Part shown: one piece after another, positions 27,068 to 35,794 of the stretch
Numbering within the stretch: position 1 is the first letter of the stretch
How the letters are laid out: each line of letters begins with the position of its first letter
Assembly (NCBI GenBank): GCA_029194535.1
Contig: JARFXR010000002.1
Span: 558,001-622,000 of the forward strand
From: Nitrospira sp.
GTDB lineage: Bacteria > Nitrospirota > Nitrospiria > Nitrospirales > Nitrospiraceae
Direction: 5' to 3'
Length of the DNA: 64,000 nucleotides
Translations under genes and position numbers: made by a program
The notes under the pieces: model-generated
Database searches by the model: none
The model's input: the letters and a program-made list of their open reading frames with translations, nothing else
Told to the model about the DNA's origin: nothing

Positions 27068-27409
27068 ATGAAACGGGACAATCTTATAGGCTATGCGATG
27101 CTGGTGATGGGGTTTGCCGCCATGGCTGTCGTGTTGATCGGTCTCTCCGCCCTCGCGGCGGATGAACCGATGGAGAAAGCCATCGGCCCGGCGATGGACT
27201 CCGGGAACTCCGCGCCGGACCACGGGTTGTCGATGCAGCGCATCGACCCGAAGACCGGCGAGTTGACGGAGGAGATGGAGAGGCCGATGGGCGTGCCGGA
27301 CGCCGGCGCCCAAGCGGGACCGGCGGACTCGAAGGCCTTTACCGGACCGACCAGGAACGAGATCAGCTTCGCGAACTGCACGGAAGGCAATGACTGCGTG
27401 TCATTCTAG
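27068..27409 (+). CDS. Small exported hypothetical protein
   Basis: A 113-residue protein with an N-terminal hydrophobic segment (LIGYAMLVMGFAAMAVVLIGLSALAA) that is a signal peptide or anchor. The remainder is acidic and probably disordered, with several PM/MD motifs and two cysteines at the C-terminus (FANCTEGNDCVSF) able to form a disulfide. No family recognised. GGAGG lies seven bases before ATG 27068. It follows the two-component pair by 156 bases and may be under its control. Confidence 0.7.
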   Translation: MKRDNLIGYAMLVMGFAAMAVVLIGLSALAADEPMEKAIGPAMDSGNSAPDHGLSMQRIDPKTGELTEEMERPMGVPDAGAQAGPADSKAFTGPTRNEISFANCTEGNDCVSF

Positions 27410-27416
27410 CCAACCC

Positions 27417-27434
27417 GCCGGCCTGCGGGCCGGC
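27417..27434 (+). terminator. G+C-rich hairpin between two small genes
   Basis: GCCGGCC / GGCCGGC with a four-base loop directly follows the small exported protein gene. There is no T-tract, so it may be an mRNA-stabilising hairpin, not a terminator. Confidence 0.35.
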
Positions 27435-27484
27435 AACGGACGGTGCGGCCTATTCGCAGCGACCGCACATCAAAGGAGAACGTC

Positions 27485-27853
27485 ATGAAGATCCTGACGA
27501 TAGTGAGCGCGCTGATCTGTTTCTGGCTCCTGCTCGCAACGGCAGGTCAAGCGGAAGTGTCGACGACCTGGATCGACGAGTTGACCAACTCCGTGAGCTT
27601 CTACAAGAGCAACTACCCGGCCTCCAACTGGGAGCCGTACCTCGGCAAACTCGCGGTCGTGAAGGACGCCCTAGGCCGCGGCGATCAAGCGATGGTGAGG
27701 AAGGAAATGGGGAGGTGGTTCAAGATGCTGCGGAACCACGAATACGGCATCCACGACGTGGCGGCCGATGAACTGTACAACTTCGCGCTGATCGTGACGC
27801 CGATTCAAGAATTCAACATCGCCGTCCCGACGGGCGGCGGAGGCGGATTCTAG
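27485..27853 (+). CDS. Small secreted hypothetical protein
   Basis: A 122-residue product with a signal peptide (MKILTIVSALICFWLLLATAGQA) and a mostly helical mature part containing WIDELTNSVSFYKSNYPASN and KEMGRWFKMLRNHEYGIHD, ending in a glycine run (PTGGGGGF). The aromatic/His/Met content might suit ligand or metal binding but no family is recognised. GGAG lies six bases before ATG 27485. Probably the same transcript as the preceding small gene. Confidence 0.7.
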   Translation: MKILTIVSALICFWLLLATAGQAEVSTTWIDELTNSVSFYKSNYPASNWEPYLGKLAVVKDALGRGDQAMVRKEMGRWFKMLRNHEYGIHDVAADELYNFALIVTPIQEFNIAVPTGGGGGF

Positions 27854-27918
27854 ACCGCATCTCAAGATTGCGTGACCTGACGCTTCCGGCCCATGTCACG
27901 GATCGCTGCAGATGGTAG

Positions 27919-28119
27919 TGGCATGCCTACTATCTGATGGGCACCCACTACCATCTCTCGCTCGCATTCGAGTCGTCTCAGAAAGCCGATCGATGGATCA
28001 CTCGAAGCTTGAGGTCCGTTGCGACCTTTCGGCGATATTTGGCCGAACCGACCGATCGAGCTGCGAAATCTCATTTTCAAGCCCCGTCAGGGAAAAGCGA
28101 TTGCCTTGTCAGAATTTGA
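27919..28119 (+). pseudogene. Possible relic of a REP-associated (Y1) transposase
   Basis: One frame reads WHAYYLMGTHYHLSLAFES, which resembles the HUH motif region of IS200/REP-type tyrosine transposases (usual form Y-x-LM-x-NHYHLL). A stop precedes it directly, there is no start codon at the usual distance, and nothing upstream or downstream matches the rest of such a protein. If real, only about 65 codons survive. The rest of the 460-bp gap between 27853 and 28319 contains nothing else recognisable except the repeats at 28244. Confidence 0.4.
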
Positions 28120-28243
28120 CGAGGTCGATGCGGTTCCTCTCATCGGTGCCGACCGCGGCCTAGATCGGTTTCCACGTCGAGGGGTCTGCGTGGGCCAGTC
28201 GCCGAAACGACACCCATCCGGCGGCAGATTGAGTTCCTGCATC

Positions 28244-28274
28244 CTTTAGGGGCGAGCTCCGTCTTTAGGGGTGA
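28244..28274. promoter_or_regulatory. Direct repeat CTTTAGGGG upstream of the ArsI-like gene
   Basis: CTTTAGGGGCGA (28244-28255) and CTTTAGGGGTGA (28263-28274) lie 19 bases apart, 45 bases before the coding start. Their spacing of about two helical turns could suit a dimeric regulator, but no binding protein is known. Confidence 0.35.
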
Positions 28275-28318
28275 CGGCAATGGAGCCTTCACGAGAACCC
28301 CAAAAGAAGGAGACCGCC

Positions 28319-28795
28319 ATGAGACCACATCTGTCTCTCGATGTCCGCAATGTCCCCGTCTCGGTGGAGTTCTACCGGAAGGTGTTTGGCCTTGCCCCGC
28401 AGAAGCAGACGAGCGACTACGCGAAGTTTGACCTGACGCGTCCGGCCCTGAACCTCTCGCTCGTATCCTCGACCGGCCGAATCAGCTCCGTGAATCACTT
28501 GGGTATTGAGGTGGAATCGCCGGCAGAGATCGCCGCATGGAAGGACCGTCTCCAGCAAGAAGGCCTTATCGATCGAGTGGAGGACAACGTCGCCTGCTGT
28601 TTTGCCCGGCAGGACAAGGTCTGGTTCTCGGATCCCGACGGGAACGCGTGGGAGGTATTTACGGTGCATGAGCAGTTGTCGGTGACCGGGCCGGTCTCCA
28701 ATACCGGATGCTGCGCGCCTTCCGGGAAGCGCCCCGCGAGCGGAACATGCGCCACACCGAACTCTGAGATCACCGCGCCGCCCGCCCTGCAGTAG
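28319..28795 (+). CDS. ArsI-like VOC protein (possible C-As lyase)
   Basis: The 158-residue protein resembles ArsI, the dioxygenase that breaks the carbon-arsenic bond of trivalent organoarsenicals: H4 in RPHLSLDV, H60 in VNHLGIEV and E112 in WEVF occupy the metal-ligand positions, and C93-C94 (VACCFARQDKVW) match the vicinal cysteine pair that holds the arsenical. A further CC pair lies in the C-terminal tail (NTGCCAPSGK). GGAG precedes ATG 28319. No ars operon is adjacent, though SigZ, YnfA and a heavy-metal pump are. A cadmium-induced CadI-type protein is the alternative reading. Confidence 0.78.
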   Translation: MRPHLSLDVRNVPVSVEFYRKVFGLAPQKQTSDYAKFDLTRPALNLSLVSSTGRISSVNHLGIEVESPAEIAAWKDRLQQEGLIDRVEDNVACCFARQDKVWFSDPDGNAWEVFTVHEQLSVTGPVSNTGCCAPSGKRPASGTCATPNSEITAPPALQ

Positions 28796-28848
28796 GAAAT
28801 TGATTGTACGGTGAGGCATACTGATGTCGGGCTCTGCGGGAGGGACTG

Positions 28849-29424
28849 ATGGAGAACACCGCGGTTGAGATGTGGCAACTCATGCACAGCGCGCTTAGGG
28901 CATTCATCTACAAGCGCGTGCGTCATGAGGCTGAAACCGAAGACATCCTGCAAGAGGTCTTCTTACGCGTGCATCACAAACTCGGACAGTTGAAAGATCC
29001 CGACCGTGTCACCTCGTGGATCTATCAAATCACCCGGCACGTCATCATCGATTATTACCGTTCGCCGGAACGCCGTCGTGAAATCCCGGTCGGATTGACC
29101 ACGGACCTCGAAAAGCAAGAGCCACAATCTGATGCTGAGATGGACTCAGATGCCAAGCGGGAACTGTCCGGCTGCCTTCGGCCGATGCTGGAACGCCTTT
29201 CAGCCGAGTACCGCGAGGCGATACGCCTGGTGGATCTTGAAGGGCTGACACAGAGCGAAGCAGCCACCCGCCTGGGGCTTTCGATTCCAGGCATGAAATC
29301 CCGCGTGCAGCGCGGGCGCAAACAATTGCGGCAACTGCTCGACGACTGTTGCGTGATCGAACTGGATAGTCGTCGAGGGGTGACCGACTTTGAACTCCGT
29401 CGGCCCGGCTCTTGTAGTAACTAG
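28849..29424 (+). CDS. sigZ: SigZ-like extracytoplasmic-function sigma factor
   Basis: A 191-residue sigma-70-type factor with region 2 (ILQEVFLRVHHKLGQLKDPDRVTSWIYQITRHVIIDYYR) and region 4 (LSAEYREAIRLVDLEGLTQSEAATRLGLSIPGMKSRVQRGRKQL). The C-terminal cysteine pattern DDCCVIELDSRRGVTDFE is typical of SigZ proteins and may bind a metal. Such factors are associated with metal or metalloid stress. GGGAGG lies five bases before ATG 28849, and the gene follows the ArsI-like gene by 53 bases. Converges with ynfA. No anti-sigma gene is visible. Confidence 0.88.
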   Translation: MENTAVEMWQLMHSALRAFIYKRVRHEAETEDILQEVFLRVHHKLGQLKDPDRVTSWIYQITRHVIIDYYRSPERRREIPVGLTTDLEKQEPQSDAEMDSDAKRELSGCLRPMLERLSAEYREAIRLVDLEGLTQSEAATRLGLSIPGMKSRVQRGRKQLRQLLDDCCVIELDSRRGVTDFELRRPGSCSN

Positions 29425-29548
29425 CTCACGAAGTGAGCATACAGGTGTTCATTCGCACAACCTCGCCCCACACGTGACCACGAAGCAGGATACTACGCGG
29501 CGTCGTACCAGATACGCTCCCTCCGGAGACCTAAGACTCGTAGCACGT

Positions 29549-29875
29549 TTAGCGCGGCATATACATGATCACGGCAACACCAACCAGGCAAATCAATCCA
29601 CCGACGACGTCATAGACATCCGGGCCAATGTGGTCGATAGTCCAGCCCCACAGGATCGACAGCACGATAAACCAGCCGCCGTAGGCGGCATAGACGCGGC
29701 CAAAGTGCGCCGGTTGAAAGGTCGGGATCACGCCGTACAGGATAAGAACTGCGGCTCCCGCGACGGCATATCCCCACGGCCGACCCTCTCGAAGCCACAG
29801 CCACACCAGATAGCCGCCACCGATCTCACACAAGCCCGCAAGCACGAACAGTCCGAAAGAAACAGGAATCGACAT
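29549..29875 (-). CDS. ynfA: YnfA family membrane protein
   Basis: A 108-residue protein of the UPF0060 family with four membrane helices, the [18 protein letters not shown] motif and the AAYGG and DxxGG elements of small multidrug-resistance-like transporters. Its substrate is uncertain. GGGAG lies six bases before ATG 29875. It follows the czcA-type gene by 62 bases on the same strand and may share its transcript. Confidence 0.9.
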   Translation of the reverse strand: MSIPVSFGLFVLAGLCEIGGGYLVWLWLREGRPWGYAVAGAAVLILYGVIPTFQPAHFGRVYAAYGGWFIVLSILWGWTIDHIGPDVYDVVGGLICLVGVAVIMYMPR

Positions 29876-29937
29876 GAGAAACTCCCTTCGGTAGACAATC
29901 GCGGTAGAGCCTGTGCCCGCTCACGTTCGTGCGCTGG

Positions 29938-32900
29938 CTAGCCGCGACGACCCATTTTGGCATACAGAGCCGGGATCACAAGCAAGGTTAATGCGGTCGA
30001 AGTGATGAGCCCGCCGATCACCACGGTGGCCAGGGGCCGCTGCACTTCAGCCCCCATCGTCGTCGCCATCGCCATGGGTACAAAGCCCAGGCTGGCGACG
30101 AGCGCCGTCATGAGGACGGGACGCAGTCGGTCGAGCGAGCCTTCGATCACCGCTTCTTCAGTCGAACGACCGTCAGTCTCGAGTTGGCCGATATGACTGA
30201 TCAGGACGACGCCGTTCAACACCGCGATCCCGAAGAGCGCGATGAAGCCGATAGCCGCGGAGATGCTCAAAGGCAAACCTCGCACCCAGAGCGCCAGCAC
30301 GCCGCCGGACAATGCCAGCGGCACGTTCAAGAAAATCAACAGCGCAGGTCGCATGGCGCCGAAAATCACTGAAAGCACGCTGAGAATCAGCACCAGCGTA
30401 ATCGGAACCACGACGGCCAATCGTCGCGACGCGTCCTGCAGATGCTCGAACTGCCCGCCCCAAACCAGATAGTACCCGGTCGGGAGAGCAACCCGTTCGG
30501 CCACTATGCGTCGTGCCTCAGCGACAAAGCCGCCGAGATCCCTGCCTCTGATATTGGCTTCCACCATGATCCGGCGCTGCACGTCCTGCCGGCTGACTTG
30601 AGCCGGTCCGCTGTCTACGATGATCTCGGCGACCCGAGACAACGGGACGAGTTCGCCTTCCGGAGTGGGCAACAATACGGCCCCGATGCTTTTCGGATCG
30701 ATCGTCGCTCCTGCGCGGAGCCGGACCACCAGCTCGAATCGCCGCACCCCTTGAATGACCGTACCGACGACCCGTCCGGCGCGCGTGGTCTCGACGACGG
30801 CCAAGACATCATCGGCCGTGAATCCGTATCGCGCGATTTGGTCCCGATCGACGACGACCCGAAGCATCGGCAACCCGGCAATCTGCTCGACCTTCACGTC
30901 GGCAGCGCCGGCAACCGCCTCAATCGCCCGCCCCGTCGCTTCCGCCGTTTCTTTGAGCCGATCCAAATCGTCGCCGAAAATCTTGACGGCCAGATCCGAC
31001 CGCGAACCGGCGATCAATTCGTTGAACCGCATTTCGATCGGCTGCGTGAAGCCGAGACCGACTCCGGGCACATGCTGCTCGATGGCCGATTTGAACTTCT
31101 CGATCAACGCTTCTCTCGTCCTGGCGCTCGACCATTCGTCGCGTGGCTTGAGAATCACGAACACGTCGGACAGTTCGATGCCCATCACGTCCGTGGCAAT
31201 TTCAGGACTTCCGGTCCGGGTCACGACCGTGACGACTTCGGGGAACCGCCTGAGCACTTTCTCGATCTGAAGGGACGTCGCGACCGATTCGCTCAGCGAG
31301 ACACTCGGCAACCGCCAGACCTGTATGGCGAGATCTCCTTCATCAAGACGAGGCACGAATTCCACCCCAAGAGTCCAGCCGATGACAAGACTCACGACAA
31401 AGAACACCGCAGCAGGGAGCACCACCCATCGTGGACGGTTGATTGCCCAGCGAAGAGCGGAACCGTACGTGAGCCGGAACATCTGCGTCACGCGAGGCTC
31501 CCGTTCTGCGGCGGTGGAGGCGACACACCATGTGGCGAGAACGGGAGTGACGGCGACGGCAATGATCAGCGAACCCATCAGCGCGAGAATCACGGTCAGG
31601 GCCATGGGTCGGAACAGTTTCCCTTCGATGCCCGTCAGCGTCAGAATCGGCAGATATACGAGAATGATGATCCCGACCGCAAAGGTCACCGGCCGCAGCA
31701 CTTCGGTTGCCGCGGAGTGGATCTCCGACGTCCGTTGTTCCGACGTTGCTGCCTGAACCTTGGAGAGCCGCCGGAGGATATTGTCGATCATGACCACCGA
31801 CCCGTCCACCAGCAGCCCAAAGTCGACCGCCCCCAAACTCATCAAATTGCCGGAGAGCCCGGCTTGAGCCATGCCGATAAAGGCGATCAACATCGAAAGC
31901 GGGATCGCGGCTGCGACGATCAGGCCGGCCCGGAGATTCCCCAAGAACAGAAACAACACGGCCACGACGAGCACGCCGCCTTCCAGCAGATTGTTGCGCA
32001 CGGTCCTGATGACCTTCGACACGAATTGCGTCCGATCGTAATAGGGCTCGATCGTCACGCCGGCGGGCAGCGTCGCTTGAATATCGCGCACACGCGCTTT
32101 GACCCGTTGGACGACGCGATGGGCATTCTCGCCCGCCAACATTTGTACGAGTCCGATGACCGTCTCGCCTTCGCCATCGGCCGTGGCCGCGCCGATCCGG
32201 AGCGCCGGCGCCGCCTTGACTTCCCCAAGATCGCCGATTCGAATCGGCACGCCTCCTGCGCCATGGTCCACGATGATCTTCGCTATGCTCTCCGGATTCG
32301 TCGCCAGCGCCTCTCCACGAATCAGCACTTGCTCCCGCAAGTGCTCTATGTAGCCTCCGCCTGCAATGGCGTTGTTTCGGTGCAGCGCATCGAACACGGT
32401 GGGAAGGGCCAATTTATACGAGAGCAACTTGACCGGATCGACGATCACCTGGTACTGCTGCGTTTCACCGCCCCAAATATTCACTTCCACGACGCCCGGC
32501 ACGGCCCGCAGCCGCATGCCGATGTCCCACTCGAGCATCGTGCGCAATTCCATCGCACCGAGCTGTCGGCTCTTCAAGGTGAACATGTACACTTCTCCGA
32601 GGCCTGTCGTGAGCGGCCCCAGCATGGGACGTCCATATTCCGGCGGAATACGTTCAAGCGCACGGGTCAATCGTTCGCTGACCAACTGCCTTGCACGATA
32701 AATGTCGACCTGATCATCAAAGATCGCCGTGACGGCAGACAGGCCGTACCGTGAGATCGAACGTAACTCCTGCAACCCCGGCAAGCCGCTCAAGGCCGCT
32801 TCAATGGGAAACGTGACCAGTTGTTCCACTTCGACGGGCCCGAGAGCCGGAGCTCGGGTCAAGACCTGGACTTGCACAGGCGTCAAATCGGGAACGGCAT

Positions 32901-33006
32901 CGATCGGCAACGTACGAAGCGACCAGAGACCGCCGGCGATCGTCAACAGGATGGCGACGAGGGTAAAGAAGCGATATCGGAGCGACAGGGTCAGGAGGGT
33001 CGCCAT
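29938..33006 (-). CDS. czcA: Heavy-metal efflux RND transporter (CzcA-type inner-membrane pump)
   Basis: A complete 1022-residue HME-RND pump with twelve membrane helices and two large periplasmic loops. The fourth helix reads VDFGLLVDGSVVMIDN (about residues 394-410), the DFG/DG pattern of divalent-cation pumps (Zn, Co, Cd, Ni), not the Cu/Ag-type CusA pattern. It would drive metal ions across the envelope by proton exchange, with the adaptor and outer-membrane factor encoded upstream. The stop of the adaptor gene lies one base before this ATG, so the two are coupled. Confidence 0.93.
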   Translation of the reverse strand: MATLLTLSLRYRFFTLVAILLTIAGGLWSLRTLPIDAVPDLTPVQVQVLTRAPALGPVEVEQLVTFPIEAALSGLPGLQELRSISRYGLSAVTAIFDDQVDIYRARQLVSERLTRALERIPPEYGRPMLGPLTTGLGEVYMFTLKSRQLGAMELRTMLEWDIGMRLRAVPGVVEVNIWGGETQQYQVIVDPVKLLSYKLALPTVFDALHRNNAIAGGGYIEHLREQVLIRGEALATNPESIAKIIVDHGAGGVPIRIGDLGEVKAAPALRIGAATADGEGETVIGLVQMLAGENAHRVVQRVKARVRDIQATLPAGVTIEPYYDRTQFVSKVIRTVRNNLLEGGVLVVAVLFLFLGNLRAGLIVAAAIPLSMLIAFIGMAQAGLSGNLMSLGAVDFGLLVDGSVVMIDNILRRLSKVQAATSEQRTSEIHSAATEVLRPVTFAVGIIILVYLPILTLTGIEGKLFRPMALTVILALMGSLIIAVAVTPVLATWCVASTAAEREPRVTQMFRLTYGSALRWAINRPRWVVLPAAVFFVVSLVIGWTLGVEFVPRLDEGDLAIQVWRLPSVSLSESVATSLQIEKVLRRFPEVVTVVTRTGSPEIATDVMGIELSDVFVILKPRDEWSSARTREALIEKFKSAIEQHVPGVGLGFTQPIEMRFNELIAGSRSDLAVKIFGDDLDRLKETAEATGRAIEAVAGAADVKVEQIAGLPMLRVVVDRDQIARYGFTADDVLAVVETTRAGRVVGTVIQGVRRFELVVRLRAGATIDPKSIGAVLLPTPEGELVPLSRVAEIIVDSGPAQVSRQDVQRRIMVEANIRGRDLGGFVAEARRIVAERVALPTGYYLVWGGQFEHLQDASRRLAVVVPITLVLILSVLSVIFGAMRPALLIFLNVPLALSGGVLALWVRGLPLSISAAIGFIALFGIAVLNGVVLISHIGQLETDGRSTEEAVIEGSLDRLRPVLMTALVASLGFVPMAMATTMGAEVQRPLATVVIGGLITSTALTLLVIPALYAKMGRRG

Positions 33007-33007
33007 A

Positions 33008-34186
33008 TCAGTTCGCCTCGCCGGATTCGATATGCTCTTTCAGCAGAACATTCTTGAGATCGAATACCCCGTCGGAGACGACCTCCTCGCCGCCCTGAAG
33101 GCCCTTCTTGACTTCGATCCACTGGTCGGCCTCGCGGCCGGTTTCGATCGTGGTGAAGGCAAACCCGTCGGGACGCCGGACGAACAGGCCCCGCGTCTTC
33201 TCCACCATCGTCAGCGCGGACGCCGGTACGGCGAGTGCGGGAGAGCCTTCCAGCGCAAATGACACCTCCACGAACTCATTCGGCTTGAGTCGTCCACCGC
33301 TGTTCGGCACGTCGAACCGGATTTTCACAGTCCGCGTTTTTTCGTCGGCCACCGGGGCAATATAGGCGAGCGCGGCGGTGATCGCTTCTCCGCCTTTCGG
33401 AACAATGGTGCCTTGATCGCCTTCCTTGAACTTCCGGGCGAGCTCGATGGGCAGGTTGGCGAAGACCCAGACCCGACTGGTATCGACCACTTGAAATAAT
33501 TCGTTTCCCGGCGCCACCCCCTGGCCCCGGACGGCATTCTGCTCGACGATGGTGCCGCTGATCGGCGAGGTGAGAGTATACCGATGACTCTCTTCGTGCC
33601 GGCCCCGTTCCAATTCCGTCAGCTCCGCATTCGAGACTCCCATGTTGAGCAGTTTTTCTCGAATATGCTGGTAGCGGGCCTTCGTCTCGAGATAGCGCCC
33701 ATTGTCTTCAACGAGTTTCCGTTCGGGCACGATATCCTCTGCGCGAAGCTTTTCAGTGCGGCGCAGATTGTTCTCAGCCACATCAGACTGGGCTTTCGAC
33801 ACCAGATATTCTTCGATCAATTGGTCGAGCTGCAGACTCCCAATGGCTGCCAACGCCTGCCCCTTCTTCACCCGGTCGCCCAACTGAACGTGGATCTGTT
33901 CAATCTGCCCTTCGATCCGCGACGTGATCTTGGCCACCTGCTTGAGGTCCAGCGCGACCTCTCCGGGCGCTGTGATGACCTCGGGCACCGCGCGCAAGGC
34001 CACGACGACGGTTTTCAGGCGCTCACGGACGGCTGCGGGCGGTTGAATAGTTCTCGCATGACCCGCTTCCTGGTTTGCCTGTACTTGAGGAGCAGGTGTT
34101 GGCGGCTCGCCTCCCCGATCACCGCACCCGGTCAGCAGGACCATCATGAGCAGGCTCGATCTGATGATTCTCGGTGGTTGTGTCAT
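33008..34186 (-). CDS. czcB: RND efflux periplasmic adaptor lipoprotein (CzcB-type)
   Basis: A 392-residue membrane-fusion protein: lipoprotein signal with lipobox LLTGC, a barrel-sandwich (lipoyl) domain (GRVKKGQALAAIGS), a long alpha-hairpin (LIEEYLVSKAQSDVAENNLRRTEKL), and a beta-barrel domain with FANLPIELARKFKEGDQG. It bridges the inner-membrane pump and outer-membrane channel. ATG 34186 is the start, with GGGAG seven bases upstream. It lacks the Met-rich N-terminus of copper adaptors, in agreement with a divalent-metal role. Confidence 0.9.
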   Translation of the reverse strand: MTQPPRIIRSSLLMMVLLTGCGDRGGEPPTPAPQVQANQEAGHARTIQPPAAVRERLKTVVVALRAVPEVITAPGEVALDLKQVAKITSRIEGQIEQIHVQLGDRVKKGQALAAIGSLQLDQLIEEYLVSKAQSDVAENNLRRTEKLRAEDIVPERKLVEDNGRYLETKARYQHIREKLLNMGVSNAELTELERGRHEESHRYTLTSPISGTIVEQNAVRGQGVAPGNELFQVVDTSRVWVFANLPIELARKFKEGDQGTIVPKGGEAITAALAYIAPVADEKTRTVKIRFDVPNSGGRLKPNEFVEVSFALEGSPALAVPASALTMVEKTRGLFVRRPDGFAFTTIETGREADQWIEVKKGLQGGEEVVSDGVFDLKNVLLKEHIESGEAN

Positions 34187-34226
34187 GGACGCTCTCCCGT
34201 CTCGCGAATCTGCCGTCGATATCGGG

Positions 34227-35486
34227 TCATAGCGGAGCTCCGAGATCGCGTTCCAAACGGACAAGCGCAATCGACAGATCCGCGCTCACCTGCGCGTATT
34301 CGTACAAGGTCTGCCGATACACCCGCTGTGCATCCAGCAGATCCAACAGGCTGGCCGCGCCCTGGCGAAAGCTGGTCCGGGCGATAGTGAGAATCTGTTC
34401 GGCTTGCTTGAGTAAGCCCGTTTCAAAGACTCGAAGCTGCTCTTGAGCCGTCCGGACGTCTTGACTGTGCTGGATCACGGCCTGCTCCAGCTCATTCTGC
34501 GCGCGCTGCCGCTCGGCGACCGCCCGATGTTTCGCGCCCAAGGCGGTCTCGATTTCTCCCTGGCGTCGATACCAGATCGGAATCGGAACCGCCAGGCCGG
34601 CAATAATCGACTGGTCTCCAGCCTCCCGGTGATAGGTCCCTAGCACATTGATGTTCGGGATGCGGGACTCTCGCTCGAACTCGACCGTCCGCTCGGCTTG
34701 CTCGGCCAGCTTTGATAAACGCCGGAGCGCCGGGTGGCGTTCAACTGCTTCAGTCACAAGTTGATCCACATTGAGCTCCTGCTTGAGGGGCTGGAAACCT
34801 CCTACGATGGAAAACTGTTTACCCAGCCCTCCGGCAGTCAGCGTATTCAGTCGCGACCTGGCAACCAGCAGACCATTGCGCGCTCTGGCCGCTTCCTTCT
34901 GGGCCTTTTGTAACTCGACACCGGCTTTCATGGTATCGAAGGACGTCGCCTCCCCTGCCGCCACTCGCAGTTTGGCAGTGCGCAAGACCTCTTCGACCGT
35001 TGCCACGTTCTGTGCCGCGAGTTCCGCATCCCGTTGCGCGAGCAGCAATTGGTAGAAGCCGACTTTGACATCGGTCAGCAGATTCAGCTTGGCCGCTTCC
35101 AGTCCGGCGCTTGCGCCTGCAACACCTGCATTCGCAGCCTCCTGTCGAGCCTGCCGCTTGGGCGACCATTCGATCGGCTGTCCGACCGTAATGGTATGTT
35201 CGATGATCGAGACGCCGGTACTGGGGTCGCGAATCGAACCTTTACCGGCACCGCCTTCGAGGATTGGATTGGGATAGGCTCCGGCGGCGATCTGCTGTCC
35301 ACGGCTTTCCTTCATCGCCCCTTGCGCTTCAGCCAGCATCGGGCTGCGCCCGACCGCGAGAGCCATGATTTCTTCCAGCGAATAGGGATTGGAGCGAGCC
35401 TCATCCGCCCAGGCCGTAGGAGCGGATTGACTGAAACTCACCACCAGAGTTGCCAATACTATGGATATGGGTGCACGAAACCTCAT
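34227..35486 (-). CDS. czcC: TolC-family outer-membrane efflux protein (CzcC-type)
   Basis: A 419-residue outer-membrane factor with a signal peptide (MRFRAPISIVLATLVVSFSQSAPTAWA) and two long alpha-helical repeats typical of the family (for example ALAQRDAELAAQNVATVEEVL and RTSFRQGAASLLDLLDAQRVYRQTLYEYAQ). It forms the exit duct for the RND pump. GGAGG is six bases before ATG 35486. Forty bases separate it from the adaptor gene. Confidence 0.9.
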   Translation of the reverse strand: MRFRAPISIVLATLVVSFSQSAPTAWADEARSNPYSLEEIMALAVGRSPMLAEAQGAMKESRGQQIAAGAYPNPILEGGAGKGSIRDPSTGVSIIEHTITVGQPIEWSPKRQARQEAANAGVAGASAGLEAAKLNLLTDVKVGFYQLLLAQRDAELAAQNVATVEEVLRTAKLRVAAGEATSFDTMKAGVELQKAQKEAARARNGLLVARSRLNTLTAGGLGKQFSIVGGFQPLKQELNVDQLVTEAVERHPALRRLSKLAEQAERTVEFERESRIPNINVLGTYHREAGDQSIIAGLAVPIPIWYRRQGEIETALGAKHRAVAERQRAQNELEQAVIQHSQDVRTAQEQLRVFETGLLKQAEQILTIARTSFRQGAASLLDLLDAQRVYRQTLYEYAQVSADLSIALVRLERDLGAPL

Positions 35487-35583
35487 CGGGGACCTCCCTT
35501 CCTGCGCACACCTTGGTCTCATGGCGAAACACGAGAGATCCACCCAAGGTGTCTGCGACAGCTGCGTACCGTGCGAAGGACTA

Positions 35584-35709
35584 GCAGGCTGTTGACAAAG
35601 CCCGCCAGCTGCGTTCTCGCCTCGCTCAGAGGCTCAACGTACGGCAAAGAGTACGCTTCGCCTCTTCCCTCGCTGCGGCCTTGCTGGACGGCCTTTCTGA
35701 ACAGCCTGC
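35584..35709. mobile_element. MITE-like element with short terminal inverted repeats
   Basis: GCAGGCTGTT (35584-35593) and AACAGCCTGC (35700-35709) are perfect 10-bp inverted ends; with two mismatches the match extends to 17 bases. The 126-bp element has a central hairpin (CTCAACGTAC...GTACGCTTCGCCTC, 35633-35664) that, read on the other strand, matches the GAGGCG...TACGTTGAG core of the elements at 10895 and 16415. It sits between the histidine-rich protein gene and czcC. I recall this as a very common Nitrospira repeat. Confidence 0.82.
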
Positions 35710-35794
35710 AGGGCATGCTGCTGGCGTCTGTGACCGCAGATACGACTCCATTTCTGAAATCATCACGTCGTTCGTCAACACACTGCTAAGGGAT

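Noticed and set aside
30442-32754. 770-codon open frame opposite the RND pump gene
   Set aside because: It is the antisense shadow of a G+C-rich gene with a certain product; the translation is low-complexity H/R/D/G-rich and has no family features or ribosome site.
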